From Grifola frondosa (taxonomy: Eukaryota > Basidiomycota > Agaricomycetes > Polyporales > Grifolaceae), in contig LUGG01000020.1 of NCBI GenBank assembly GCA_001683735.1, forward strand, positions 62,001-126,000: a DNA stretch of 64,000 bases, read 5' to 3'. The notes beneath the pieces are model-generated. The model searched no databases and was not told where the DNA came from. It saw nothing but the letters and a program-made list of their open reading frames with translations. Position numbers and translations under genes: made by a program. Of this stretch, positions 10,478 through 21,233 are shown in pieces (the first letter of the stretch is position 1; every line of letters begins with the position of its first letter).

Positions 10478-11570
10478 ATGCGCCGCTGACTTCCTTTTTA
10501 TGCAGATCGAGGCTACTACGGTCTCGTCGCGTCATCGCTAGCCGTCCAATGACTGCATCCCTAGCTCAAATCCCAGCGGACGCACTTGCTTTACGGGTGA
10601 GCGTACTCGACGTTCGCGTGCCGCTGTCCCGACGCTGGACGGTCTCTCTCCTCTTCACAATCCTGGTAAGTCTCGGACTCCTTCTCCAGTTCCTTCGGTC
10701 CTCGCTGCTGTTTCTTTACCAGGTGGTGTCGCGCTTCTATGTATTTCTGCACCGGTGCTTCACTCACCTGTGCGGGCGCACACCTCGACGACCGCTCCTC
10801 CCTCTCTACAGTTCGTACGTCCCAGGGCTTGGTGGGCATACGGCCTTCTAGGCTCGTCTCTCTCGACATCTCATGCTCGCCGCTGACTTCATCTTTCTAT
10901 AGGTTGGACGCGCTGCAAGTGCACGAACACTCGGCCACACACGCTTTCAACACCGGGCCATTCCTACGATGATCGCACCGTGGGGCATCCGAATGCTCAG
11001 CTATGCTGGTGTGCACACGTCTTTCGTCGCGCTGTACATTCGCATTCAGAGCTCATGGCACGTAGCATCTGATCCTACCCTTGGTGAGTCCTCTTCCGTT
11101 AGTTCTCTGCATTCTCTATGGGCTATGCTGATGTCTCGGCTTATCAGCAACACCCATCGACCTTCCTTGGTGCTGTCCGCCGCCCCACAGTTCACTCAGA
11201 ACTGCCGGTGTCTTCGCGGTACGTTCTTGGCTTCGTCTTTTCATATATCCCGCTGATAACTTCGGGCTTCTGTCACTAGGTCCCTCGTACTCGACACATG
11301 TTGGGTACTCGTTCGTCGGCCATATTCATGCCGTCTCGGACCTTATCCTGGTACGTCTCTTGCCTGCTTCATCTCTGTCGGCCTCATTAACCTTGCACTT
11401 TCCTAGGTTGCTTTTCTTCTTCCTGTATCTCCTTTCCATATATCTTTACTGCGACCCGGTCGCACTTCTCGTTTGTATGCCTGGCGTAGACACATTTCTT
11501 CTTTCAGAATATTGTGTCGCCCCACAGTTCACATTAAACCGTGGCTAGCATTACCTCATACATTCCTCTT

Positions 11571-12300
11571 GTCCTGTACTTCCTGGCTTCGGCACCGAAC
11601 ATCTCGCATCACATTCAAATGTGTGATAAGTGTCCGATGACTCCTCAACTTTACTTGACCCAAAACTGATGGGTATCCTGTTCAACATCATCTCGAAGGA
11701 GTTCGCGGCCTGATCAGCTCAGCTGACAGTGCTCTCCGCACCAAACTCCTTACTCATGGCTTGGTCGTGACTGTTGCATGATTGCCTTTGTTTTGAATAC
11801 TTGAATTTGTATTCAAAAACAGATGACAATCAAGCAATATTCATGGATCTCCACTTGGTAGGTATAGCTTCCTGTAATCATGCTTGTCCTTGGTAACTCT
11901 TCTGGTGGCTTCATGCCCATTCCTGTTCCTGTGTCCTGTGTCCTGTCTTGTCCTACTGCTACCTGTACCAAATGGGTCCTATTCGTTACTAACTTGGGTT
12001 CTTTTCTTTCCGCTTGCCAAATAACTAGGCTTCGATCCGCCACTGGGTTCAGTACAATGCGAGCTTGATTTTATCCTCGAATTCCAATAAGGCAAGCAAA
12101 CTGAATTGCTTCTCGAGCTTGGCTAATGAGTCTTGTGGAAAAGTTAATTTCTTCTTTTACCGGAGTTCCTTTCCCTGTTAATCCTGTGAATGGGTGCTTT
12201 TTTAATTTGAATATACATTGACCTCGACGCCTTCCTGCTTTACCACTGGGGTCTTCAAGAGTCCAGGCACAATACTGACTACCTGAATTGACTGTATGCA
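11571..12300 (-). other. Decayed repeat DNA with short minus-strand frames
   Basis: Two short minus-strand frames (12301-12071 and 12043-11813) look like pieces of one coding sequence broken by frame changes; the first contains LKKHPFTGLTGKGTPVKEE. No domain is recognised. Orientation agrees with the gypsy fragment at 1-904, so both could belong to one old element interrupted by 2.04-11.8 kb, but this is only a possibility. Confidence 0.25.
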
Positions 12301-12652
12301 TTGCCCATAGCTCTCATGGCTTATGCCGCAACCTGCATATTCCTAGTCCGAAATTCACGGAGTAGTCCTAGGTACGTCCTGCAGACAAACTTGCCCCATC
12401 GGGTACTTGTCATCAATTTCCTGTTGCGCCCCTGGTTTATACATCAAACCCGATTCCTTGTCCTAATGCTTGGTTCCTTGTTTCCTAATCTGGTCCGGTA
12501 ATATTAACTTGTTTGTCGCCACCTTAACGACTCATCGGTTAGCGATGCTGCGCCCATCAAATTCTGTGAGGTAAGTGATGTCAAGTCTTGGCCTATATAA
12601 TGGCAATGGAATTTCCTTTTGGTTCAATCCCTTCTTGAACTCCTACTTCCAC

Positions 12653-13012
12653 ATGCCGTCCTACGAAGTAAGTCCCCTTTGGCTCTATTCGATCTCGATC
12701 GATCTGGAATGCTAATCTGAGTTTCAGATTGATTCTTCTGTCCGCTTCTTCGAAGGTGGAACTGTCCGGACCGGTAAGATTGTTGCCATTGAGACTATCG
12801 ACGTAAGTCCATCTCTATTATTTTCTGAATGCAATTTTCCTAATGCAGATTCTTGGTTGACTAGGGAGTTGGTACTGTCACCATTCAAGCTGGTGGTACC
12901 GACACATCCCCAATCAAGCTGCCGTAAGTCATTTTGCATCCTTTTTCTTCATTCGCTTAACTTGATTCCCTGATATTCTAGGATGGCTGGGGTGTTCCCT
13001 GCTAGTGCCTAG
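12653..13012 (+). CDS. Small intact four-exon gene, 59-residue protein of unknown function
   Basis: Four exons join in frame: 12653-12667, 12728-12802, 12865-12923 and 12982-13012. Introns start GTAAGT or GTAAGTC and end CAG/TAG. The first exon is only 15 nt (MPSYE). The product contains VRFFEGGTVRTGKIVAI, then GTVTIQAGGTDTSPIKLP and ends in MAGVFPASA. The alternation of short beta-strand-like segments and Gly turns suggests a small SH3/Tudor-like barrel, but that is a guess. Clean splice sites and an unbroken frame in the middle of repeat debris argue that it is a real gene. An upstream exon cannot be excluded. Confidence 0.6.
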
Positions 13013-13228
13013 AATGGTTCGCATGTGGATATTGGATCTGTAGACATGTACTGTTTCTTCTGTAACTTTTGAGATCCAATATCAATCTGGCCTGGTCAAT
13101 GCTCATGCTGCTTCTGTCGATAACCTGCTTCAAATTATCTTCTTGGTCTTCAATCTTGGTACCTTGTTTTTCTTTCTGTTTTCCTGGGGGGTATCCATGG
13201 GTATCATCGTGCTTCTTGGGTTCGCATC

Positions 13229-13774
13229 CTAGAAACTTCCCTCTAGCTGTATATTGTCCAATTCCCATCCGCCTGCTTCAAGATCCTGTTTCCATTTATT
13301 ATAATGGTCTTCCTCCAGGCTCATTATCGGACTATGAATATTCTGATTATGAACTTGGGGTTCCTGGTTTATCACGGGATTGTCAATATCCGGTGTTATG
13401 AAGCTTGGGTCCATGATACCATCCGGAGGCTTCCGTAAGTTCTCCTGAGTATATACCATATGGAGAATTGCATGTCCTTCACGCTGTCTTCCATCAATAG
13501 TCATTTTAACGTCTTGCAACAGATACTGTTGGTCTTTGATACTTGACGGTTCTACATTCGGCTCATCTCGAACTGATCGGGCATTCTTAACTGTTATGTC
13601 CGTTATTGGGAAAGCAGTGTCATCCATAGGCTGTCCCAATTGGAATTGGTAGGTTGCCTTTATAGTGTCATACAGACGGTTATGGTACGCCGGAACTTCA
13701 CGGTTCAAATCTGGCTGAGACTGAGCGCTTACTGTGACACCGGGCGCTTTTGTGACCTCTATTGTTACATGCAA
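13229..13774 (-). CDS. Hypothetical 181-residue ORF, possibly retroelement-derived
   Basis: Single minus-strand open frame from ATG 13774. It is hydrophilic, with TKAPGVTVSAQSQPDLNREV near the N-terminus and an acidic C-terminus (MSLEEDHYNKWKQDLEAGGW). No known domain is recognised. A further minus-strand frame (13268-13002) continues downstream with basic composition. The setting among transposon remains suggests mobile-element origin, but no gag, protease or RT motif supports this. Confidence 0.3.
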   Translation of the reverse strand: MHVTIEVTKAPGVTVSAQSQPDLNREVPAYHNRLYDTIKATYQFQLGQPMDDTAFPITDITVKNARSVRDEPNVEPSSIKDQQYLLQDVKMTIDGRQREGHAILHMVYTQENLRKPPDGIMDPSFITPDIDNPVINQEPQVHNQNIHSPIMSLEEDHYNKWKQDLEAGGWELDNIQLEGSF

Positions 13775-13799
13775 TTGCGAGCCCTAGTTTGTCATTTGT

Positions 13800-14280
13800 A
13801 TGGCTCGAAAAATATTTTTGCATGTAAACGACACTCTCATAAGTTTACCTACACCCGATTCCGCACGAATCGGCTTAAGATACCACGAATACAGACCGTT
13901 GGCACGTGACCCATCTAATTATATGAGATGTAACCATGCTCTTCAGCATGGTATAACTCTTCCCACATCGAGTGTAACAGCACTACGGCCGTCACGTCAC
14001 ATGCGTCACCAAACGATGCAAAGGTTGGACTTGTTCAGACCAGATTGGGAAGAGCATGTGAAGCGACTGCAAGGCCACTTGTATCTACTACGCTTTGTGA
14101 ATAAAACAGGCTTTCATTGTTTCAAAACTTGCCACCATAAGAACAATAATGAAGATATTATGTGTAGGCTCTGTGCTTTGATTGATTTGCTTTAATGATG
14201 TGCTTTGACAATATGCTCAGTATTTATAGTGTATTGATCTCATGTTAACGAGTCATCTCTATTCTCTTCGCTTCCATCCG
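13800..14280. other. Gene-free stretch before the alpha-kinase gene
   Basis: Contains only short open frames. The last 100 bp precede the alpha-kinase ATG and would hold its promoter; no clear TATA or other motif stands out. Confidence 0.3.
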
Positions 14281-16794
14281 ATGTCTGACGATACCACCAT
14301 ATGTGCTCTTTCTGACAAGCCTGGTGAAGGCTGTCAGAAAATATTTCCGAACAAGAAATCTATTGGTCTATGTGGCCAATGCACAGTTCTGTCTAATGCG
14401 AAACCAGGAAGTGGTGATTATGAGGAGAAATTGGTGCGTAATCAATCTCATTGCATATTAGTTTAACTGATAACTATATTAAATTATTTAGAAGTGGAAA
14501 CAGTGCACCGACTGTGGTGTTTGTGGTCGCCGAATGGATTCCAGTCGCTGTGGCCGCTGTGAGAAGGAAGGTATGTTATGTGCTTTGCATCCTCCATTAA
14601 TTTATCTGAGCCTGTTTGTAGTTGACAAGCTGCAAGGCTGTGTGAACGAAGTGGTCATCACTGCTCAACAGCAACGATCCGAAGCCCTGTCACACCGCAT
14701 GAAGCGAGATTCAAATGGAGCACTTAGAAGTAATGCGATTCCTATGCAACTAAATCCTCTTGCTTCTATTGCAGCTCAGCCACAGCTCCCGTTGACAACT
14801 CAAGCCTTGAATCAAGCTCGCCATATTGTCAATGGTACCTCCGTGCATGGTAACTCAACTCATGCACGTCAAATCAATGTACATATGGAGGTACGTATTG
14901 ATGGCAAGATCAGCTCATGGCTTGGGCCAAGGACAGCACAATTTGATGAAGGGATCACTATGGATGGTGCGTAGAATTGTTATTTCCGAGGATAGCGCTG
15001 ACAAAGATTGCAGAGCTTATTGTTGCCAATTTATGTGGTTGGAATGCGAAATGGACGAAGAAATATTCTAGAAGCCTTACAATGTAGGTTTATATATTTT
15101 TGCACTGGTGATAACTGGAACTAATGTTTCTTAAGTGAGGATACAGACCTTCGCTTTCACAGCAATCGGAATGTAATTCTCGGAACAGAGCATCTTACAC
15201 TCGGTGATTTCTATGATACTCATGCAAAGTCAAAACTGCATGAGGTTTACTTCACGAGGCTTCCGAAAAGTGTTCCTGTCCTGAAAGGGAGTAAGATTCC
15301 TCTTTTAGCCTTAGAAGTGTGGATTGATACATCTTCGGTATGCTCACATTTTATTTAATCCCGGTTTCATGACTGAAACCACTTATTTACGATTAGTATC
15401 ATGATCGTGGACTTGATATGGACACGACTATAAGTGCAATGGTGCCCAAAAGGGTCGGCATCGATACACGGCTTCAGGGCAAGAGGCGGAATGTGGGTGA
15501 TCTGGCATCCAGTGCTAATGTTCCGGACCCGAAGAGGATTCGTCGTAAGTGTCAATAAATCTCTATATCAAGTTTTGCTTACTTACATTAACAGTTGGTT
15601 CTCACGTGTTACAATCTGCATATCAGCATCGAAGTTCCTTCAACGCACCTATTGAGAACACCTCAGCTATTAAACTGCTGTACACATCTTGCAAGACACT
15701 GGATCTTACTGGTGAAGTAGAGGTGCACTTCGGAAGGCAAGCCAGACAGAGGTTGTGGCTGCTCAGCTCGGTGATGAGAGCTACCATCAAGGCAAGACAA
15801 AATTAGTATACAAAGTTTGTGTTTGTCATGTGCTCGAACATGACAGATGATTGACTGATGTACTTTTCTAGCTTACAGTTGATGGTCAGGATAAGCCCTA
15901 CATTGCAAAGCGCTTTTTCGACATTGGAGCAGGCTCTAAGGAACAGGTCAACCCTAACGAGAACAGGAACAATCTTCACGCTGAGCTTAGATGTCTCAAA
16001 TTGGGGCAATGGTTCCTGAGCAAATTCTATGATCATGCACGAGAGCTCGGTGCAGAGGTTTTTGAAGGTGAGTGAACTCTTGCACCAATAGCATCAAGAA
16101 TATCACTGAATGTGCGTGACTTAGAATTCGAATTTGCCAGTGCATCATTGCTCGCGAGGTCATTGAAGGCTCGGAGAAGCCATCACAAGCATCTGGGTAC
16201 CATGTCGACAAGATCAATACTATCGACATTGATGATCCCGAAGATGGTGTCTATTGGCTAATCGAGGAGCGTCGCTCACCAATTGTCACTAGATTCACTG
16301 GCACTATGGTGCATCCTTGGGCTCAAGGAAAACAGGCCATCACAATCAGTGCATTTGCTCACTTCGTGTATGTGTACAGTGGGGAAATGTGGTCATTGCG
16401 ATATTCAAGGTAATGCTACAACTGTTACTATTTGCTCGACATTTTCTAATTGCTATATAGCATCTCCGCATTATCGCATGACCCACGTCGTCCCAATGTC
16501 CAGGTTCTGTTTGATATTATGACGCACACACCGGAAGGGTAAGTATCTACTCTAGACCAGTATCTACAATAAATTAATCTTTATTCAGATCGAGTGGTGT
16601 AGGTGACCACGGTCAGGCCTGGTATCGACGCGTTCGTACATCAGCATAAGTGTCAAGAGATTTGTACGGCACTACAGCTAAATCTGGGCCTTAGCGGTGT
16701 AAGCTTTGTCGGTGATATAGCCTCGCATGGACAGGAAGGTGATGATGATGAGGGTTCTCAAGGCGAGAATGAGAAGGGTGATGAAGAGGAGTAA
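14281..16794 (+). CDS. Alpha-kinase (MHCK/EF2K family) with N-terminal Cys-rich region; several apparent 1-nt frame breaks
   Basis: About 12 exons follow from consensus introns: 14281-14433, 14492-14570, 14622-14966, 15014-15083, 15136-15337, 15397-15544, 15595-15814, 15872-16067, 16125-16409, 16461-16538 and 16589-16794, the first few joining in frame. The N-terminus has paired Cys motifs (CTDCGVCGRR, CGRCEKE), probably zinc-binding. The catalytic domain shows KLTVDGQDKPYIAKRFFD, NLHAELRCL, EERRSPIVTRFTGT, and VGDHG near the end, as in alpha-type atypical protein kinases, which phosphorylate Ser/Thr on protein targets. The tail is acidic (EGDDDEGSQGENEKGDEEE). The frame is lost and regained near 15751, 16141, 16381, 16399 and 16617; each is healed by one extra base. 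Either a young pseudogene or consensus error; splice sites are intact, which favours the latter. Confidence 0.8.
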
Positions 16795-17090
16795 TTTCGC
16801 TCATGTATAAACAGAATGCCTAAGTTTTCTCAGTTCATCGAGCTCGATGTAGTCGCAATCATATTTTGTAATTGATTGTTTGTGCTTGCATTATCCTGGC
16901 TTGCCGCTTAGCTCTATGTCAACTTTCTCCTCCACACTCACTGCCTATCAATCTTTCGTACCCAGCACTGAGTCGCATTGCGGACGATGGCCTAGCGTTA
17001 GGCTGGTTGTTATACGCCGCGAGAAGCTGACACATACCCTCTTATCTAGTCTTACCACTGGGTTTCTCTGAAGTTTGCCAGTGGTCATGC
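16795..17090 (+). other. Gene-free stretch between alpha-kinase and galactokinase remnant
   Basis: Holds the presumed 3' end of the alpha-kinase gene and short open frames only. No feature recognised. Confidence 0.3.
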
Positions 17091-18205
17091 CTGCTGTCGG
17101 CTGTTGCATGTGTGCGGCGCTGTTAATTGTCAGTACTTACTGTATTGCCATGTGATATGAACCCCAGATATTTGCTCCAATGCTCAAGTCTGCCTCGATT
17201 CCGTCCGCACAGGAGGAACATGATGCTGCCGACGCGGTACATACTGCAGCATCAGTGATATCTATGCCTCATTCAGCTCTGTACATCACATTCTTTCCTA
17301 CCATTTCTGCCGAGCTCATTCCACTGCCGACCCCATGCACGCTACCGCGAGCTGTCTTCGTATGCTCAAATGTCCTCGTTGTCAGTGACAAGGTTGTTGG
17401 TGAGCAGTACAATATGTTTCTTTATTCCGTGTACCCTCTGACGCTGGTGTATCAAGGCGCGAAGATTCATTACAACCTGCGTGTCATTGAAACTCTTGTC
17501 AGCGTATGGGTGCTGGCTCTTCGGCTTTGCCTGACGCTTGCCCCCTCTGATCGGCAAACCTTCCATGAGGTTCTCGGACGGTGGCTGGAAGTCCCTGAGG
17601 AGAAGGGCGAACCGACTCTCATCGACCCTGATATGCTGTGCTTGGGGCTGGAGCGAATTCTAGTCGAGACTGAGGAGCTCAGGCTGAGCGATGTTGTTGA
17701 CGGGCAAGAGGGCATGACTATGGCAGAGATGGTGCAGTGGAGCGGGCTCACAGAAGTGCAGTCCACGAGCTGTATCTCTCCTGGGTTGACGGTGCGTATT
17801 TCTTGTCCTCTCTGCTGAGGGTGGCTGTCGGACATGATACTTCATAGTTATACAAATGTGTGAAACATGTCTTCTCCGAGGCACTGCACGTGCTCCAGTT
17901 TCGCGATGTCTGCTTACATGCGGAGGACACGAAGGGGGCGCTGCCGGAGCGCACGCTTGCGGAGCTCGGTGCGCTGATGAATGCGTCCCATGAAAGCTGC
18001 TCGAAGCTGTTTGAGTGCTCTTGTCCAGAGCTGGACGAGCTGACGCAACTTGTGTGTGACGCGGGTGCCTACCTACGGCAGCCGAGTGACAGGTGGGTAT
18101 TTAAGCTGCCGCTTCTTGCATGTCGCTCATTGTTCAATTAATTAATTCTCTGTGTATGAAGGTGCGGGGTGGGGCGGCTGCATGGTGTCGCTTGTGACAG
18201 AAGAT
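17090..18205 (+). pseudogene. Galactokinase (GHMP kinase) remnant, N-terminus missing
   Basis: Plus-strand exons spell the C-terminal two thirds of a fungal galactokinase, which phosphorylates galactose in the Leloir pathway. Visible are a degraded Gly/Ser-rich region near 17100, AASVISMPHSALYITFFP, VFVCSNVLVVSDKVV, then after an intron at about 17400-17457 NLRVIETLV, HEVLGRWL, and after another intron HVFSEALHVLQFRDV, HESCSKLFECSCPELDELT and GAGWGGCMVSLV, the last being the conserved C-terminal GHMP motif. The GLSSSAA ATP-binding loop and the GGMDQ motif are altered (DAVHTAASV in place of the latter), and the N-terminal substrate-binding part is not found upstream. One base appears missing at about 17762. 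It runs straight into a NAD-kinase fragment. Not expected to be active. Confidence 0.8.
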
Positions 18206-18209
18206 ATGG

Positions 18210-18475
18210 TGGATGTCTCATCGCCTGTGCGCCTTCTGCATTTCAAGCACAAACGCCAGCATTTTGTCGTCACAGTACGTCATCATTCATACATCACTCA
18301 TGGTGCTGCTGCTAACTCAGACACAGCTCGGTGGGGACGGAACTGTGTTGTTCACATCATGGCTCTTCCAACGGATTGTTCCACCCGTGCTCCCCTTCGC
18401 GCTGGGCTCATTAGGCTTCCTCACGAACTTCGACTTTGCAGACCACCAAGTGGTGGAGAACCTGCTCAAGGTCAC
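18210..18475 (+). pseudogene. NAD kinase fragment fused behind the galactokinase remnant
   Basis: Two exon pieces separated by a consensus intron (18275-18326) give HFVVT followed by LGGDGTVLFTSW, then VPPVLPFALGSLGFLTNFDF. This is the GGDG signature and following strand of ATP-NAD kinases, which make NADP from NAD. Only about 80 residues remain; the rest of the domain is missing on both sides. The junction with the galactokinase C-terminus lies near 18205-18215, in the same orientation. Confidence 0.8.
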
Positions 18476-18554
18476 AGCATGCCGAGAGTCACCCAAGAAG
18501 TCTCGGCACGGCCAGCCCACGCCGACGATGTGACAGCATCGGCTGGAGAAGCCT

Positions 18555-19196
18555 TTGCGTAATGTGGAGGATGACGAAGAGGAGGACGAAGTGTCCGACG
18601 AGGAGGAGGAGAAATATGACATCGACGACCTGTTGTTGAACAAGTCCACCTCCACAGCCGCAGAGTCAACAAAAGTCAGCCCCATAGAGGCGGAAATGAA
18701 AGTCATGGTAGAAGATGGTGCGCCCAAGAGCCGCGAGCAGGCGAATGCCGAGAATGCTGCGCATGTACTTGCACAGGGCAACCCGTTCATGCAGACCATG
18801 CGCGGGTGCAGGCGGTTGCACTCGGGCCTGTGCTCGGGCCTGGACACCCCAGACCACTTCGCGGGGCCGCACCCGCACCCGCCGAAGCTGTCCCCGCACC
18901 ATGTGCAATTCGCGCCGCTGTTGGGCTCGTCATCGTCGTCCTCACTGACCGAGCAGCACAAGATACAGCATGGGGACCACAGGTCGAGAGACATCCACTT
19001 GCCATGCTCGGCGCACTTGAGCACATGCGTGTGGATCCCGCGCGACCACGACGTGGAGGGCGAGAGCTTGAAGACGCCGACGCCGACCGAGCAGCCCCAC
19101 CGAACGAGTCCACCTCCACAGCTGCAGAGTCGACAAAAGTCAGCCCTGTAGAGACGGAGATGAAAGTGATGGCAGAAACCGGTGCACCGATATAGC
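18555..19196 (+). other. Acidic and GC-rich stretch with an 87-bp direct repeat
   Basis: An open frame from 18555 begins with an acidic run (EDDEEEDEVSDEEEEKYD) and then reads GC-rich DNA with no domain. The sequence encoding STSTAAESTKVSP and about 15 further residues occurs at 18639-18725 and again at 19103-19189 with roughly 85-90% identity, in two different plus-strand frames. The long minus-strand frame over this region looks like a by-product of composition. Confidence 0.4.
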
Positions 19197-19496
19197 ACGG
19201 GGGCATTGACCCTATGCAGGGGACAAGGTATGTCTTGCTAGAGATATCTGCTGCCCGATTAACACAAAATATTTAGGACTTTCTCAGTCCCGCACCCTGC
19301 ACGCCGGAGGGCGGGTGCACGCTCCTATGATTATAGTTTATTTTCGTGTTCAATATACTCTTACAATATATTTTCCGTTGCTTGCTTTTTTTGAAGGCCT
19401 TGGCATGTGCTGTGCTTTGATTTTCGCCACTCCGCCACTTTGTCTCAAACTTTCGCCTCAACCTCACCTTGATCTGCTGCCTTCATCATTAACATA

Positions 19497-21131
19497 ATGC
19501 CTGGTAATCCTCTTCGAGCCGGTGCTGATAACAGAAGTAATAATGCTGCGGGAAAGAATGGTGTCGACAACGGCTCTTGTGTGTTATTTGATTTTCTTCG
19601 TGGTTATGTTTCATTCATAGAATCATGGCGGTTAGGGCCTGTTGAAGAAGTTCTGAAGTCGGCTCTGATGGACTTCTCGAAGCAAAGACTGCCAGTTAAA
19701 TTGCAGCTTGCAAGCCTGAAATCTATGTTCGGACTGGATATCAAGTAAGTTCAGTGGTTTGAACTATCCGGGATTTTACCTGATATGAGGCAGACTGACA
19801 ACTTTGCATAATCTCAACAAGAAATTCAATGTTCCATCTTCTCGCTGCAAGATGCCACAGGATGTTGCGGATCAGCTTGTCTTGAACAAGATGAGTGACC
19901 TTAATGATCAAGCTGGTCGCTGGGGTGTTCAACGGACCATGGATGCACTTGCCAAGGATGGTACACCGGTGCCTCGGTATGCTTGAACTTCTGCTATACT
20001 CGTTCTGTTTCTATTGAGACTGACTTCTCTTAGACGTATCATCCGTGAGGTAATGCATGACAATGAACCTGATGCAGTCAATGCTCGCTTTCCAGGCAAG
20101 AAGAAGATTCCATGTGCCAAACTCTCATCCATTGGGCCATTTCATGAGGTAAATTGTGATGGTCATGACAAGCTCGGAATATTTGCTCTGCAAATGGGTC
20201 CTGTCACCCTACCCATCTATGGCATGAAGGACAAGTGGAGTGATGTGATGCTCCACTTGGTTGTGATTCCAAACAACCGCAATGCAGTTGTTGTTGGACA
20301 TGTATTCCTGGACTTTGTGGAAATTTTTGGCTGTAAGTTCTGTCTCTATGTCTGCTTGGCTTTAGCTAATCAATCATTCACAGCTGTTCCTATTCAAATT
20401 ACTGTGGATAAGGGGTCGGAGACAGGCAATATGTTTGCATTTCAGACTGCCCTCAGGTTTGAAGTGCTTCTAGTATATCCCTGATTGTATCAATTAACAT
20501 AGACCTCTGGCCTTACAGACAGATATTTGCCCCAGAGCTGGATGTTGATGCAGTCCCTAGTTTTGTTGCATTACCGAGTACTCGCAATATCCCTATTGAA
20601 GGTGCCTGGCATTGGTTCCGCGAGCAAACTGGTCGAACCCTATTCCATCACGTTACACAGGGAAAGATGCTTAATATATTCAATCCCAATAACGAGGTCC
20701 ACATGTGCGTCTCATTTTGGTGTTAATTGGAACTTATTATTGATATTCTATCTAGTAAGTTATTCAACTGGATTTGGCCACCTATCATTCAGCAAGAGCT
20801 CGATAAGTTCCGTGACTCCTGGAACATGCACACAGTCCGAAAGCAACGCAACAAGGTCATGCCATCAGGGTCCACACCCACCATGTTTTTCACATCACCC
20901 GAAATGTGGGGAGGTAAACGAGTTTCCGTGCCGGTTCCAAAGATTGCTGTGAATGCGCTCCGGGAAACTTTGCCCATCACACGGGAGGAAGCTTTTCGTT
21001 TTGTTGATGACGAGTTTGCAGCCTTCGCCAATGGAGTATTCGAGGAACTCGGTAAACCTATTATTGATGTCGGGACAGCTTGGTTGGTTTTCGAAAGGAT
21101 GGCTTTGATCTTATGCGAACAGCTACTGTAG
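19497..21131 (+). CDS. Integrase-core (DDE/RNase H-fold) protein of the Agaricomycete type, intact
   Basis: Six exons join in frame to a 454-residue protein: 19497-19744, 19794-19976, 20034-20332, 20384-20456, 20519-20704 and 20756-21131. A helix-turn-helix-like N-terminal part (GRWGVQRTMDALAKDGTPVP, then IIREVMHDNEPDAVNARFPG) precedes a catalytic core with three expected acidic residues: HEVNCDGHDKLGIF, ITVDKGSET and NIPIEGAWHWF. C-terminal to it are WIWPPIIQQELDKFRDSWN and TPTMFFTSPEMWGG. This matches the integrase-core proteins multiplied in mushroom genomes, thought to be domesticated or mobile DDE recombinases. All splice sites are canonical and no stop interrupts it, unlike its neighbours, so it may be expressed. 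Terminal repeats of an element around it were not found. Confidence 0.8.
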
Positions 21132-21233
21132 TGCTAAATAATATCTGTATTTCAACATTTTTCTCGTGATACAACAAACTTCAGTCTCACATAGAAATCG
21201 GAGTGTACAGTACATATCGTGCAGGGTGCTCAG

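Larger units (their letters stand above)
9640..11570 (+). other. Plus-strand multi-intron-like unit without a recognisable ORF
   Basis: A series of convincing plus-strand introns is visible. Acceptors with branch points end near 10005, 10506, 10902, 11149, 11280 and 11406 (for example CCGCTGACTTCATCTTTCTATAG). Donors GTGAGC, GTAAGT, GTGAGT and GTACGT alternate with them, leaving exon-like pieces of roughly 50-200 bp. No reading frame stays open across the joins that I could follow, and no protein family appears. It may be a spliced non-coding transcript, a decayed gene or retroelement leader DNA. Confidence 0.35.

Noticed and set aside
18317..19198. 293-codon minus-strand ORF
   Set aside because: It overlies the NAD-kinase fragment and acidic/GC-rich plus-strand text; its Cys/Ser-rich composition is what the complement of that DNA gives.
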